DNA from: an uncultured Candidatus Peregrinibacteria bacterium
Lineage (GTDB): Bacteria > Patescibacteriota > Gracilibacteria > Peribacterales > Peribacteraceae
DNA length: 64,000 nt
Reading direction: 5' to 3'
Assembly: GCA_903854335.1 (NCBI GenBank)
Contig: CAINVY010000003.1
Span: forward strand, 1 to 64,000
Within the stretch, counting starts at the first letter, position 1, and each line of letters starts with the position of its first letter. The notes below the pieces were generated by a model. That model was not told the origin of the DNA. It saw nothing but the letters and a program-made list of their open reading frames with translations, and made no database searches. Position numbers and translations under genes: made by a program. Of this stretch, positions 17,840 through 27,723 are shown piece after piece.

Positions 17840-19825
17840 ATGTCTCGAAGAAAAACATCCCTCATCGCCGGAGCAGTTCTGCTTCTCATCTGCACCTTCT
17901 TCTCGAAGATGCATGGTGATTCCCTGGGTATCGATATTGCTCATGCTCAAGGAGTCGCCAATCCCTCTCTGGATAGCGTCGTAAGTGGCATTGCGTGGAT
18001 GGCGGGAGTGGCCATCACCTTCATGAATTTCCTCATGTGGGCGATCTTCGTGATGCTGGATCTTCTGCTCGATCCCAATTTGATCTTCGGACTGACGGGA
18101 GGCAGCTCCGGCGACCTCATCGACATCCTCCATACCATTTGGCAGCTCTCGAGGGATCTGGTGAATATCACCTTCATCTTCGTATTGATCGGCGCTGCGA
18201 TTATGACCATTGTGAAAGCGGATACGGCGATCCTCAGCGGGAAGAACATCGCCAAATTCATCATTGCCCTCGTCCTCGTCAACTTCTCCTGGTTCATCCC
18301 ACAGGTGATCTTCGATATTTCGCAAGTCGTGACGGCAACGGTCTACGACATCCCTTCCATGCTCTCAAACGGCGACAGTAAGAAAATATGCACCGTGAAG
18401 GATGACCAAGGAAACGAACAGCCCTGCGAAGTCATCCAGGAGGTGCGATTCCTCGATAAAACGAATGGCCTCACGAACGGCCAAACGACCAACGACGGCA
18501 AAGGATCGTGGAAGTGCCCCATCGCCGGGCTCGTCTGCTACCGCTACAAATCCTTCGATGAGGATACGGAAACGGGCATGCCCTCCAAGATCATGAACGG
18601 ACTCGTGATCAACTACGCGAACCTCCGCAATCTCACCAGCCCCTCGACGATGAACGGCCCCGCGCCCGTCGGCATCACGGCCACCATCACATTCCTCATC
18701 AAGATGTTGGTGGTCCTCGCCATCCACATCGCGTTGTTCTTCCCGATGCTGGCGATGGCCATCGCGTTCCTCATCCGCATTCCGATCCTCTGGATCACGA
18801 TGGCCTTCATGCCATTCGTGGCGATCGGGTACGTGATGGGTCCGCAGCTCAAAGCCTTCGACTCCAAGGGGATCATCGAAGGGCTGAGCAAAACATTCCT
18901 GAGTGCTGCGTTTTTGCCGGCGATCGTCGGTGTTCCGCTCTCCATAGGATTCATCCTCGTTAACGCGGGCATGAGTCAAAATCCCCCCGCCGCCCTCACC
19001 ATGATTCTCAACGGCAGTGCTGGTACTGGAGGAAGCTCCGGCATTTCGGATTCGTTCCCGCTCATCGCCGGCGTGAGCGACCTCTGGCAGCTTTTCTGGC
19101 TCTTCATGACGCTCGGCATCATGTGGGTCGGCGTCTTCGCGGCGCTTGAGCAACAGAAGATCACGAGCAGCTTCACGAACGGCTTGAAGAAGGGCGGAGA
19201 AGGCCTCGGGAAGTTCGCCCTCAATGTACCGTTGAGCATTCCGTTCATTCCCGCTCCGTCCAAAGCAGGAGGCGGCATGATGTCATTCAATAAGCTGCGA
19301 ACGAAAACGAGACAACTCGAAGGAGATGCGGAGCGCGGAGATCTCTTCGATAGTAGCGGGGATAAATCCTCATCGGAGCACATCTCGAAAGCCATCGGAG
19401 AGCTACCGGAACAATCCAAAAAGAAGTTCGAAGGCGACCTCAAAATCACGATTAGAAAAGACTTGAAACCCCAAGAGAAGGTAGACGAATTGAGAAAGAT
19501 ATTCACACGAGAATACAGCAATGTTCCTGGCTATGACTCGAGCATCATCTCAGCTGCAACTGATAATAAGAAGTTCCTGGATGCCATCGCAGATCAGTTC
19601 CCGGACCTCGAATCCGAACTCAACAAGCTCGAAAGCGACGCGCGAAACTACACGCCGCCGGCTACCACGCCGACTCCGGCAGCAGCACCCGCGGCAACTC
19701 CCGCTCCCACGGCTCCTGCTGCCCCTGCGGCGCCCGTGACACCTCCGACACCAACGACGCCTGCCGCTCCCCCGCTGACCCCACCGACAACGCCCCCCAC
19801 TCCTAGACCAGCAACAACCCCATGA
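17840..19825 (+). CDS. VirB6/TrbL-like polytopic membrane protein
   Basis: 661 residues from ATG 17840. A signal-peptide-like N-terminus ('TSLIAGAVLLLICTFFS', then 'AHAQ') is followed by about seven to eight membrane segments. They include 'ITFIFVLIGAAIMTIVKA', 'IAKFIIALVLVNFSWFIPQVI', 'TFLIKMLVVLAIHIALFFPMLAMAIAFLI' and 'LWQLFWLFMTLGIMWVGVFAALEQQ', with a periplasmic loop between. This resembles the TrbL/VirB6 type IV secretion component that CPR genomes carry, but no conserved catalytic residue can be checked. The last 200 residues are soluble, ending in a Pro/Ala/Thr-rich tail. It overlaps the next gene by ATGA. A VirB2/TrbC-like pilin gene sits far away at 63.2 kb. Confidence 0.6.
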   Translation: MSRRKTSLIAGAVLLLICTFFSKMHGDSLGIDIAHAQGVANPSLDSVVSGIAWMAGVAITFMNFLMWAIFVMLDLLLDPNLIFGLTGGSSGDLIDILHTIWQLSRDLVNITFIFVLIGAAIMTIVKADTAILSGKNIAKFIIALVLVNFSWFIPQVIFDISQVVTATVYDIPSMLSNGDSKKICTVKDDQGNEQPCEVIQEVRFLDKTNGLTNGQTTNDGKGSWKCPIAGLVCYRYKSFDEDTETGMPSKIMNGLVINYANLRNLTSPSTMNGPAPVGITATITFLIKMLVVLAIHIALFFPMLAMAIAFLIRIPILWITMAFMPFVAIGYVMGPQLKAFDSKGIIEGLSKTFLSAAFLPAIVGVPLSIGFILVNAGMSQNPPAALTMILNGSAGTGGSSGISDSFPLIAGVSDLWQLFWLFMTLGIMWVGVFAALEQQKITSSFTNGLKKGGEGLGKFALNVPLSIPFIPAPSKAGGGMMSFNKLRTKTRQLEGDAERGDLFDSSGDKSSSEHISKAIGELPEQSKKKFEGDLKITIRKDLKPQEKVDELRKIFTREYSNVPGYDSSIISAATDNKKFLDAIADQFPDLESELNKLESDARNYTPPATTPTPAAAPAATPAPTAPAAPAAPVTPPTPTTPAAPPLTPPTTPPTPRPATTP

Positions 19826-21156
19826 CGACCTTCGAGACTCCGCCGCCTATTCAAATTCCGACGGATACATCCGCCAATTTCCCCTCGCCTCACGCAAAGC
19901 TGCTGTTTGAGGCGAATACTGCAGCTAACGACCTGAATCAGCAAGGGAAGGACGTATCGGACGATCATCTCTCGCCTCATGCGAAATTTTTATTGGAAAG
20001 CAGAAATGCAGCCATCAGCATGAACCAAGATCGCTTGGAAATGCTCGCGACCATGCCCGACAATGCGGACAACGAAGCTCTGCGCAGAGCGACGTACATG
20101 AACATCTACCGCAAATGCAACGACATCATCGCCCTCCAGGTGACGGGCGAAGAGTGGCAGAAGTATCTGCAGTCCGGCACGCAGCTGATCGAAGAGATGA
20201 AATCGTCGAGGATGCAGAGTCAAATCCTGAGCGCGCGGAGCAATGCCCTGAAAAACATTCTCTCACTCACGAAGCCTCCCGCCGCGGGGAAGATCCCCAC
20301 GTTTGACTCGACGCGCTTCGTGATGACCGTCGAAGGGGAGCTGCTCGCTGCCAGAGAAACACTCACGGTACTGACCGACGAATCCCAGAAGCAAGCCATC
20401 GAGAATGAGATCTCCTACCTTCAGAACATCCTGACAGGATTCAACCTCCCCGCAAACGAAGAAACCATCAAGAGGTTCGACCTCCAGGGCAAAGCCAGAC
20501 CCGATGAGAAGCGCGGTGAGTGGAGGAAGACGGGAAAGAGATTGGCGCAGCTGGGCGCAATCCTCGGCACAGGAACGATCTTCTTCGGCACGCTCGCCAC
20601 GACGGTCTTCTCGGAATCAGGCTATCCGCAAGCAGCCGGCATCTGGGGCGTGCTCTTCGCGCTCAGTCTCTGGGGACCCAATTTCTCGAAAACCAAAGTG
20701 GAGAAAATCCAACAGGAGATGCAATTCACGAAAGAAGAAGGATTCAACAGCGTTGTGAGCGAACTGAGATTTATGCAGGAGAGAGACTTCCAGGATTTCT
20801 CCTCCGATCACCGCGGGAAGCTCACCGAAGTCGCGGAGAAACTTATGGCAAATCGCCCGGCGGCGACGAAGGCGATCCGCACACTGCTCGACGAAAAGAA
20901 AGGGGCAAAGACGGAAGAGAAGAAGACCGAGGCACGAGAGAAATTGCGTTCTCTCCTCGGCGACGATCCCGAGACGCAGAAACTCCTGAATAACGAGCAG
21001 AAATTCATCGCCTTCGCGTTGCCGATCCTCGATCACGCGAAGAGTCCGGAGGCACAGCAAGTCCTTCTGACGTACCTCTCGGATGCGATGCCACCTACTG
21101 AAAAAGACCTGTCACACGAGCCACCACCGACACAGATCAGTCTTCCTTCTTCTTGA
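19822..21156 (+). CDS. Unknown protein with two membrane segments and an N-terminal duplication
   Basis: 444 residues, coupled by ATGA to the VirB6-like gene. The N-terminus contains the same motif twice: 'SPHAKLLFEANTAANDLN' (about residue 22) and 'SPHAKFLLESRNAAISMN' (about residue 51), suggesting a repeated binding helix. A long helical region follows, then two hydrophobic segments ('LGAILGTGTIFFGTLATTVF' and 'AAGIWGVLFALSLWG') and a charged helical C-terminus. I recognise no family. Position and coupling suggest it works with the VirB6-like membrane protein. Its 3' end overlaps the convergent infB stop by 20 bp. Confidence 0.7.
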   Translation: MTTFETPPPIQIPTDTSANFPSPHAKLLFEANTAANDLNQQGKDVSDDHLSPHAKFLLESRNAAISMNQDRLEMLATMPDNADNEALRRATYMNIYRKCNDIIALQVTGEEWQKYLQSGTQLIEEMKSSRMQSQILSARSNALKNILSLTKPPAAGKIPTFDSTRFVMTVEGELLAARETLTVLTDESQKQAIENEISYLQNILTGFNLPANEETIKRFDLQGKARPDEKRGEWRKTGKRLAQLGAILGTGTIFFGTLATTVFSESGYPQAAGIWGVLFALSLWGPNFSKTKVEKIQQEMQFTKEEGFNSVVSELRFMQERDFQDFSSDHRGKLTEVAEKLMANRPAATKAIRTLLDEKKGAKTEEKKTEAREKLRSLLGDDPETQKLLNNEQKFIAFALPILDHAKSPEAQQVLLTYLSDAMPPTEKDLSHEPPPTQISLPSS

Positions 21157-23383
21157 ATTCCCTGACGTAGCCTTCGAGGATGTCACCCTCTTCCACGGGA
21201 ATGGCGATTTCGACGCGCATGCCGCACTCGCTCCCCTCCTTGGCTTCCTTGATATCCTTATCGACGTGCTTCAATGACACGATGCGCCCGACGGAAAGCT
21301 GTGCGCCCGCACGCATCAAGCGGAACGGCACGCGCTTGATGAAACCATCGGTGACTTTGCCTCCGATGATCTGCTCGGACTTCTTGCGCAGGAACACGGC
21401 TTTGACTTCGAGATGACCGATGATCTTCTCCTCTTCTTCCGGTTCGATGAGCCCCTTGAGGAGAGCCTCCACCTCGTCGAGGAGATCGTAGAGCACGGCG
21501 TACTGTCGCACGCGCACGCCCTCGCGATCCGCCGTCTTCTGCACCTCAGACGGAACGATGACATTGAATGCGAGGACAACCCCGTCACTCGAAGCGGCCA
21601 TCATCACATCGCTCTCCGACACCGCGCCGATCCCTCCGTGAATCACCTTCACGCTCACGCTTTCACCGGTATGGGAGCGCTTCGCGAGGGCTTCGCGGAT
21701 GGCTTCCAGAGATCCCTGCGCATCCGTCTTGAGCACGACTTTAAGCTGCACCACCTTCCCCTCGCTCAAACGACTCACGAGATCCGCGAAGGTGTGCTTC
21801 TGCACCTTGCCTGCTTGCACCGCAAGGGCGGAAAGCAGCACACGCGCATCCTTTTCGTTTGAGACGACCTGCAAGATGTCTCCGACCTTCGGGACGGCAT
21901 TCAATCCCGAAACGCGCGCCGCACCTGAGGGAGGGATGTTTTCGAGACGTTTGCCATGCGGATCGATCATCGCCTTCACGCGGCCCATCGCCTCGCCACA
22001 GACGCAGATATCACCGACGCGCAGCGTGCCTGCATTGACGACGACCGTCGCGAGAGATCCGAGCGACGAATCCAAGTGGCTCTCGATGACCGTCGCGACA
22101 GCCGAACGATTCGGATTCGCCCTCACATTATTGAGATCCGCGAGGAGGAGAATGTGATCGAGCAACTCGGGAAGTCCCTGCTTCGTCTTCGCGGAAGTCA
22201 AAACAACCGGCGTCTGTCCTCCCCACTCCTCCGGCTGCAACCCCTGTGCGGAAAGCTCTCCCTTCACGCGGTCGGGATCCGAACGCTCCTTGTCGGCTTT
22301 TGTGATGGCGACGATGATCGGCACTTCGGCGTCTTTGGCATGATTGATCGCTTCAATCGTCGTGGTCTTCACACCCTCCTCCGCCGAAACGACCAGGATC
22401 ACGATGTCCGTCACCTGCGCGCCACGCGCTCGCATGGCCGTAAACGCCTCATGCCCGGGAGTATCGAGGAACGTGATCTTGCGCGGCGGGTTGCCGTGTT
22501 CGACCTGATACGCACCGATGTGCTGCGTAATGCCTCCCGCTTCCTGCCCCACGACATCCGTCTCACGGATCGCATCGAGCAAAGCCGTCTTCCCGTGATC
22601 GACGTGTCCCATCACGACAACGATGGGAGGACGTGGCTGGAGATTCTCCGGCTCGTCCTTGAGGAGTTCTTTGAGGTTTTTGCTAAAGAGATCTTCCGCC
22701 TTCGCCGTGCGCTGCTCTCGCTGAACAACGATGCCAAACTCCGTCCCCACGATCGCCGCGGTGTCGAAGTCAACCGACTGGGTGATCGTCGCCATGACGC
22801 CGTTGCTCATAAGCGTCGCAATCACCTTCGGGACCTGCACGCCGAGCTTCTCGGCAAGCTCCTTCACCGTGATGGAATCCGGGAGCATTACTGTTCCCTC
22901 CTTCTTCTTAATCTGCACCTGCTGCTGCGTACCAGGCAAACGATTCAAACGGGCATCGGAGAGAATCCTTTGCTCACGCAGATGCTCCTCCTTCTCTTCC
23001 TTCGTAAGCTTCTCGAGCTTCTTCTCCTCCTGACGAATCGCGGATTTCGGCACATCGTCGAGCGTCAGCTTCCTCAGCACATTGAGTGACTCCGCATGGG
23101 TCGGCGACTGATCGAGCGTCATGACCGCAGGGGCGGCGGCTTCCTGTTCGGCGTGCTTCGGCGCTTCGCCTTCCCCTTCTTCCTCATCCACGACCAACTG
23201 GCCGATGGTATCGATATTGACGGTGAGTCCGTATTTGACGGCCAAGAAACGCACGATGCCCTTCGCAAGGGAATCGGGAATTTCGCGGTCGGTTGCCTTC
23301 ACGCCGAAATTTACCTGCAGAAGCTCCTTGCGGAGCTGCTGTCCGGTCATGCCCAATGCTTTTGCCACCTGTACAAGGCGCAT
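21137..23383 (-). CDS. infB: Translation initiation factor IF-2
   Basis: 748 residues. IF-2 is the GTPase that brings initiator tRNA to the 30S subunit and promotes subunit joining. An IF2-N-like helical domain starts the protein ('[22 protein letters not shown]'), a charged linker follows, and a second IF2-N module contains '[30 protein letters not shown]'. The G domain starts near residue 255: G1 '[14 protein letters not shown]', G2 '[11 protein letters not shown]', G3 '[10 protein letters not shown]', G4 'AITKADK' (Thr in place of the usual Asn) and a G5 region '[12 protein letters not shown]'. Domains II, III and C2 follow. The usual neighbour rbfA is absent here; nrnA precedes infB directly on the same strand. 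Confidence 0.97.
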   Translation of the reverse strand: MRLVQVAKALGMTGQQLRKELLQVNFGVKATDREIPDSLAKGIVRFLAVKYGLTVNIDTIGQLVVDEEEGEGEAPKHAEQEAAAPAVMTLDQSPTHAESLNVLRKLTLDDVPKSAIRQEEKKLEKLTKEEKEEHLREQRILSDARLNRLPGTQQQVQIKKKEGTVMLPDSITVKELAEKLGVQVPKVIATLMSNGVMATITQSVDFDTAAIVGTEFGIVVQREQRTAKAEDLFSKNLKELLKDEPENLQPRPPIVVVMGHVDHGKTALLDAIRETDVVGQEAGGITQHIGAYQVEHGNPPRKITFLDTPGHEAFTAMRARGAQVTDIVILVVSAEEGVKTTTIEAINHAKDAEVPIIVAITKADKERSDPDRVKGELSAQGLQPEEWGGQTPVVLTSAKTKQGLPELLDHILLLADLNNVRANPNRSAVATVIESHLDSSLGSLATVVVNAGTLRVGDICVCGEAMGRVKAMIDPHGKRLENIPPSGAARVSGLNAVPKVGDILQVVSNEKDARVLLSALAVQAGKVQKHTFADLVSRLSEGKVVQLKVVLKTDAQGSLEAIREALAKRSHTGESVSVKVIHGGIGAVSESDVMMAASSDGVVLAFNVIVPSEVQKTADREGVRVRQYAVLYDLLDEVEALLKGLIEPEEEEKIIGHLEVKAVFLRKKSEQIIGGKVTDGFIKRVPFRLMRAGAQLSVGRIVSLKHVDKDIKEAKEGSECGMRVEIAIPVEEGDILEGYVREFKKKED

Positions 23384-23449
23384 GTGAAACAGGAAAAAAG
23401 CCAGACGCAGTCTATCAGACTTCCGGAAGCGACAAAGCGAAAAACCTCA

Positions 23450-24784
23450 TCATCCATGCACTACACCCGCATCCGTGTTCCCCGTCGTGAGATCGTGGAT
23501 GATGTCGCGCTCCATCTGTGGAGCGTGGACAGGCGGCAAAGAAGCTGCAACTGGTTTAACCGAAGGCGTGACTGCCTGCGGCACCGAAGGTGCGATGGGC
23601 GAACTCTGTGTTTGCTCTTGGGTCTGTCGCTGACGCGCCATCCCCTCTTTCAATTTCTGGACGCACTCCAGTACCTGAAGCTGGAAGTTCCCGTAGGAAC
23701 GGACGCGAAATCCCGCTGCGCGCGCATGACCGCCGCCACCGTACGTCTGCGCGGCGAGCAGAGACGAATCGATGGATGCGGATGACCGCAGACTCGCCTT
23801 GAGCCCGCCACCCTCCACCTCCGTGAAGAGCACGTGGATATCAGCGTTGGGCACCGTCGAAATGAGTTCATCGAGAATGCCGTGTGTCTCCTGCGATGCG
23901 GCTCCCATCTCCTGCAAATCCTCCTTCCCGACCGACGACCACACAATGCCGGCCGCCTCATCCATCTGGATACGATTGAGCGCCCTGCCCCAGATCTTCA
24001 GCGTCGAGAGCGGCTTCGTCTTGTACACGAACTGAACGATCTCCTGCTGGCGCGCGCCATGATCGACGAGCTCCGCGGCGATTTCGAGTGAACGGGGCGT
24101 CGTATTTGGATTCTGGAAACTGCGTGTGTCGGTGATGATCCCGGTGAGGAGCAAGGTGGCCATGTCCGGCGTCAATTTCTCGCGCCACTCAGGCACCTGC
24201 GTAAACCACGAATAGAGGACTTCCGTTGCACTCGAAGCGTTGGGGTCGATGAGCTGCAACTGACCGTAGCGCTGATTGCTGATGTGGTGATCGATATTGA
24301 GGATCGGCACTTCATTGAAGAGATCGACATGATCGGTGTAGAGGGATCCGAGAAGCGCGAGATCCGCGGTGTCCACGACGACGATCAGATCAAATGCCTT
24401 CTCCCCTTCCCCAAACGAGATGTCGCTCGCCTTCACCTTCCCCCTCCTCGGAACCACGATAATGTTCACGCGCCGTTCCTCCACGGTGTAGCGCAGCTTG
24501 TCGATCTCCACGCCGTCCTCGACATTCACCGTGATGACGAAATTCTGACTCTCGGCAATCCCCCGCTCCAACTTCTCAAATCCCGGGAGAAACTTCAGCG
24601 ATTCTGGGGGCGTATCCGGACAGACGACCGTCACATCTTTGCCAAGCGCAGTGAAAAGCTCGTAGCAAGCCAGTGCGCTCGAAAGTCCATCCGGATCCAC
24701 ATTCGCATGCGGGATCACGAGAATGCGTTGGCGCTCTTGGATCGCCTGGAGTGCGGCCGCGATGTCGGGAGAGGAGAGACTCAT
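23450..24784 (-). CDS. nrnA: DHH-family phosphoesterase (NrnA-type nanoRNase/pAp phosphatase)
   Basis: 444 residues. The DHH domain shows 'LVIPHANVDPDGLSSALACYEL' (normally HxxxDxDxxG), 'LIVVVDTADLALLG' and the name-giving 'NIDHHISNQRYG'. The DHHA1 domain carries 'VEGGGLKASLRSS' and 'YGGGGHARAAGFRV'. NrnA enzymes degrade 2-5-nt RNAs and dephosphorylate pAp. The last 60 or so residues are a Gln/Pro/Ser-rich tail not typical of the family. It lies directly upstream of infB, a common order (infB-rbfA-nrnA in many bacteria, here without rbfA). A good promoter stands 18 bp upstream. Confidence 0.9.
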   Translation of the reverse strand: MSLSSPDIAAALQAIQERQRILVIPHANVDPDGLSSALACYELFTALGKDVTVVCPDTPPESLKFLPGFEKLERGIAESQNFVITVNVEDGVEIDKLRYTVEERRVNIIVVPRRGKVKASDISFGEGEKAFDLIVVVDTADLALLGSLYTDHVDLFNEVPILNIDHHISNQRYGQLQLIDPNASSATEVLYSWFTQVPEWREKLTPDMATLLLTGIITDTRSFQNPNTTPRSLEIAAELVDHGARQQEIVQFVYKTKPLSTLKIWGRALNRIQMDEAAGIVWSSVGKEDLQEMGAASQETHGILDELISTVPNADIHVLFTEVEGGGLKASLRSSASIDSSLLAAQTYGGGGHARAAGFRVRSYGNFQLQVLECVQKLKEGMARQRQTQEQTQSSPIAPSVPQAVTPSVKPVAASLPPVHAPQMERDIIHDLTTGNTDAGVVHG

Positions 24785-24801
24785 AGGATTCTTGAACTTC
24801 T

Positions 24802-24830
24802 ATTGTAACATAATCTTGACATATTATCAA
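24802..24830 (-). promoter_or_regulatory. Sigma-70-type promoter for nrnA-infB
   Basis: On the minus strand, -35 TTGATA (24830-24825), a 17-bp spacer and -10 TACAAT (24807-24802). The -10 ends 17 bp before the nrnA ATG, giving a leader of about 10 nt. Confidence 0.65.
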
Positions 24831-24844
24831 TACATGATATTTCG

Positions 24845-24943
24845 ATGGATACTTACAAAGAAGGGGTTATGGAAGCACAAGAAGATCGCGCCGTCCACTA
24901 CTCCACATACGATAAATGGACTGATGCAAGCGTGTCATGGTGA
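24845..24943 (+). CDS. Possible 32-residue peptide ORF
   Basis: ATG to TGA, starting 'MDTYKEGVMEAQEDRAV' and ending 'TDASVSW'; too short for the ORF track. A TTGACA (24816-24821) followed 16 bp later by a weak TATTTC could drive it divergently from nrnA. There is no Shine-Dalgarno sequence and no known family. The composition is protein-like, but chance cannot be excluded. Confidence 0.25.
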   Translation: MDTYKEGVMEAQEDRAVHYSTYDKWTDASVSW

Positions 24944-25004
24944 GGTGCTCGCGCCTAAGCCTTCGTGGCTTTTTGCTAAACAAAAAGCACCTCAGGCTGA
25001 CACG
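24931..25004. repeat. Imperfect inverted repeat, about 74 bp
   Basis: The outer arms CGTGTCA/TGACACG enclose GAGGTGCT/AGCACCTC and an inner TTTTTG/CAAAAA pair. It could fold into a long interrupted hairpin on either strand. It lies in the roughly 400-bp gene-free gap between nrnA and the polysaccharide deacetylase. The role is unknown; it may be a bidirectional transcription barrier or a MITE-like remnant. Confidence 0.5.
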
Positions 25005-25040
25005 GAAAGAAACTGAAGGAGGATACGAGCCACAGCCTGC

Positions 25041-25104
25041 CCTGAGCCTGACGAAGGGAACCATAACGCTTGCTGCAGCGTGTCGACCCTTCGACAGGCT
25101 CAGG
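25041..25104. repeat. Inverted repeat of the CCTTCGACAGGCTCAGG type
   Basis: CCTGAGCCTGACGAAGGG (25041-25058) and CCCTTCGACAGGCTCAGG (25087-25104) are reverse complements at 17 of 18 positions around a 28-bp loop. Similar CTTCGACAGGCTCAGG palindromes occur as dispersed repeats in many bacterial genomes (general knowledge). The minus-strand 94-codon ORF at 24867-25151 is only a translation of these repeats. The remaining gap to 25190 shows no gene. Confidence 0.7.
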
Positions 25105-25190
25105 AAACACGCTTTTTCCAAAACCTCTTCCCCGTCAGCTGACGCAAGCATATCTCAATGGAGATACAGATATCCCATCAATCTACGATG

Positions 25191-26192
25191 CTACTTCCCA
25201 AGCAATGCAGCAATCGTCCGCTCGCCGATCATTGCCATCTCGCGCAGACGGCGAAGAGTGAAGATGTGTGAAGGCGACTGCCATGATCCCGTCATCGTCG
25301 TCACCGCGGCGGTGAATCCGGCTTTACGCACGATGGACAGTGTATCGGACGTGTAGCGTCCGGAAGGATAAGCGAAAGACGTCACGTTGACACCGAACCT
25401 GCGCTCCAAGTCTGTCTTACTCCCGACAATCTGTCGTGTCTGCTCCTTAATGGATAGCGTGCGCAAATCGAGATGATCGAGTGTGTGTGCGCCAATTTCC
25501 ACGAGTCCGGTCGCAACCATTTCCTGAATCTGCGCCTCGGTCAGGTAATCGCTCTTCCCAATGAAATCATTAATCACAAACAACGTCGCATGCACCTGGT
25601 ACTTCATCAGCAGAGGATACGCATCAGTGTAGAAATCCTCGTACCCGTCGTCGAACGTAAGAACGAGCGGCCTGGAAACCTTGAGAGAACCGGTGAGCAT
25701 CGCAGGGATGTCGCGAACAAAGAGCGTGTGAAAACCGTTCTTCTGCAATGTCACCAATTGTTCTTCGAAGATCGTCGGCGTGACGGCCAGACGCACACGC
25801 AATGCATCCTTGGGATTTCGCACCACTTCCAGGTAGTGATACATGAAAATGGGAATACGAACAGAACCGGGTTCCGGGCGTGCGGAAGAGAGTGACGCGT
25901 GCTCGTAAGGATAATTGATAAGAATGCCGCTTGCTGCGGAAACATGCGAAGCGCTGCTTGCCAAGAGGGTAACGACACTCTGAGCGCTTGAGGAGAGAGA
26001 CGAGCCGGAGGAGATAGCAGGCAAAGAAGGTACGGCAACAAGGGAGCCCGTGGCGGCATTCCAATTTTGGAGAGACGCTTGCGAATGTCCGCTTTTCGGG
26101 AAAAAGAAGAACACCGTAAGACACAGTGCAACGGCAAGGACAAGCAAACCGGTGAGCACTCTGCGCGTCGAAAAATGACTACCTCCTTTCAT
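25191..26192 (-). CDS. Membrane-anchored polysaccharide deacetylase (NodB/CE4)
   Basis: 333 residues. An N-terminal signal anchor ('RRVLTGLLVLAVALCLTVFFFF', about residues 9-30) and a Ser/Ala-rich linker lead to a CE4 domain. Motif 1 is 'PLVLTFDDGYEDFYTDAYPLL' (TFDDG), motif 2 'LVEIGAHTLDHLDLRTLS' (H-x3-H metal ligands) and motif 3 the 'FAYPSGRYTSDTLSIVRKAGF' block. The family removes N-acetyl groups from peptidoglycan or other surface glycans; the substrate here cannot be read. It is transcribed away from tRNA-Pro, and nothing suggests an operon partner. Confidence 0.9.
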   Translation of the reverse strand: MKGGSHFSTRRVLTGLLVLAVALCLTVFFFFPKSGHSQASLQNWNAATGSLVAVPSLPAISSGSSLSSSAQSVVTLLASSASHVSAASGILINYPYEHASLSSARPEPGSVRIPIFMYHYLEVVRNPKDALRVRLAVTPTIFEEQLVTLQKNGFHTLFVRDIPAMLTGSLKVSRPLVLTFDDGYEDFYTDAYPLLMKYQVHATLFVINDFIGKSDYLTEAQIQEMVATGLVEIGAHTLDHLDLRTLSIKEQTRQIVGSKTDLERRFGVNVTSFAYPSGRYTSDTLSIVRKAGFTAAVTTMTGSWQSPSHIFTLRRLREMAMIGERTIAALLGK

Positions 26193-26302
26193 TGCGCATA
26201 CTCAATCAGTTCGCCTCGAGAACCGCAAGTAAGGAAGGTTCGCAAATTGGCTTAACCGATGCCCTCGATACAAGACGCACATGTGTGTAGAATCTCTCCA
26301 CT

Positions 26303-26379
26303 CGGGACGTAGCTCAGTTGGCTAGAGCGCTTGCATGGGGTGCAAGAGGTCGCAGGTTCAAGTCCTGTCGTCCCGACCA
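26303..26379 (+). tRNA. tRNA-Pro(GGG)
   Basis: A 77-nt cloverleaf with acceptor CGGGACG/CGTCCCG, discriminator A and an encoded CCA end. The anticodon stem CTTGC/GCAAG closes the loop ATGGGGT, giving anticodon GGG. The T-loop is GTTCAAGTC. A TAGAAT box at 26288-26293 could be its -10. It is convergent with eno, 19 bp from the eno stop. Confidence 0.95.
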
Positions 26380-26398
26380 AACATCTCAATCTCGCAGA

Positions 26399-27673
26399 CT
26401 AAAACGGCGACACATACGCCGCCCTCTCCCCCAATTCTTCCTCGATCCTCAGGAGCTGATTGTATTTACAAACCCGATCGGTGCGGCTCGTTGCACCCGT
26501 TTTGATCTGACCTGTCCCAAGACCAACAACTAAATCGGCAATCGAAGAATCCTCCGTCTCTCCAGAACGATGGGAAACCACCGCAGAGAAACCCGCATCG
26601 TGCGCCATTTCCACCGCGTCAACGGTTTCCGAGACCGTCCCGATCTGATTGAGTTTGATGAGAATGGAATTCGCAGATTTCTCGGCAATGCCTCGCTTCA
26701 GACGCTCGACATTCGTGACGAAAAGATCATCGCCAACAATCTGAATCTTCTTCCCAAGCCTCTCCGTGAGGTTCATCCATCCATCCCAATCGTCCTCAGA
26801 CATGCCATCCTCAAGCGAAACAAGAGGATATTTGTCAGCCCAATGTTCGTAGAATTCCACAAGCTCCGTGCTCGTGTAAGACTTCTTCTCTCTACTAAGC
26901 ACATACGACCCCTGATCAAAGAACTCACTCGCTGCACTGTCGATGGCGATGGAAACATCCTTGCCCGGCCGATACCCCGCTGATTCGATGCCGGCAATGA
27001 TGACATCCATCACCTTCGCGTTGCTTTCAAGATTCGGTCCAAAAGCCCCTTCAAATCCCACATTGATATTGAATCCCTCCTTCTTGAGCACCTGTGAAAC
27101 GGAATGGTAGATTTCATCTCCCCAGCGAAGCGCTTCAGAGAACGTCGGCGCTCCGATCGGCATTACCATGAACTCCTGGAAGTCCGCGCTATCGTCGGCA
27201 TGCTTACCTCCTTCCAGGACAAGCACCATAGGCACAGGCATGGAGAGTGCGCGCTTCTTTGATAGGAGATTGTGGAAATACATGTAAAGCGGCTGGCTCT
27301 GGCTTTCAGAAACTGCGCGAGCAAAAGCAAGAGAGACGCCGAGTGTCGCGTTCGCACCCAGCTGTGCCTTGTTAGTCGTCCCATCGAGCTTGATGAGCGC
27401 TGCGTCCAGAGAACGCTGGTCGAATTCCTTTCCAATCAAGGCTTCAGCAATGACAACATTGACGTTTCCAACAGCCTTCGTGACACCCTTCCCAAAGAAC
27501 TTCTTCGGATCGCCGTCGCGCAATTCCACAGCTTCATACTTCCCTGTCGAAGCTCCGGAAGGAACTGCCGCTCTGCCTAAGGAGCCGTCGGAAAGAACGC
27601 AGTCGACTTCGACCGTGGGCGTTCCGCGAGAATCGAGGATCTGTCGGGCGTGGAGTGTTTGGATGGTGGTCAT
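26399..27673 (-). CDS. eno: Enolase
   Basis: 424 residues from the chosen ATG; converts 2-phosphoglycerate to phosphoenolpyruvate. Visible: N-terminal '[19 protein letters not shown]', mobile loop '[19 protein letters not shown]', '[24 protein letters not shown]', metal ligands in '[15 protein letters not shown]' and '[12 protein letters not shown]', Lys in '[13 protein letters not shown]' and '[18 protein letters not shown]'. The ORF-track start (GTG at 27691) adds six residues; I prefer ATG 27673, which matches the usual enolase N-terminus and length. A TATGAT just upstream is a possible -10. Confidence 0.97.
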   Translation of the reverse strand: MTTIQTLHARQILDSRGTPTVEVDCVLSDGSLGRAAVPSGASTGKYEAVELRDGDPKKFFGKGVTKAVGNVNVVIAEALIGKEFDQRSLDAALIKLDGTTNKAQLGANATLGVSLAFARAVSESQSQPLYMYFHNLLSKKRALSMPVPMVLVLEGGKHADDSADFQEFMVMPIGAPTFSEALRWGDEIYHSVSQVLKKEGFNINVGFEGAFGPNLESNAKVMDVIIAGIESAGYRPGKDVSIAIDSAASEFFDQGSYVLSREKKSYTSTELVEFYEHWADKYPLVSLEDGMSEDDWDGWMNLTERLGKKIQIVGDDLFVTNVERLKRGIAEKSANSILIKLNQIGTVSETVDAVEMAHDAGFSAVVSHRSGETEDSSIADLVVGLGTGQIKTGATSRTDRVCKYNQLLRIEEELGERAAYVSPF

Positions 27674-27723
27674 GGAAAATGAGGAAGCCACCGCATCATA
27701 GCAGACTTCATCGATTCCAAGAT

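Noticed and set aside
21956-23089. 377-codon plus-strand ORF
   Set aside because: Antisense shadow of infB.
24867-25151. 94-codon minus-strand ORF
   Set aside because: It translates the palindromic repeats ('SLSKGRH', 'VRLRAG'), a known artefact of CTTCGACAGGCTCAGG-type repeats.
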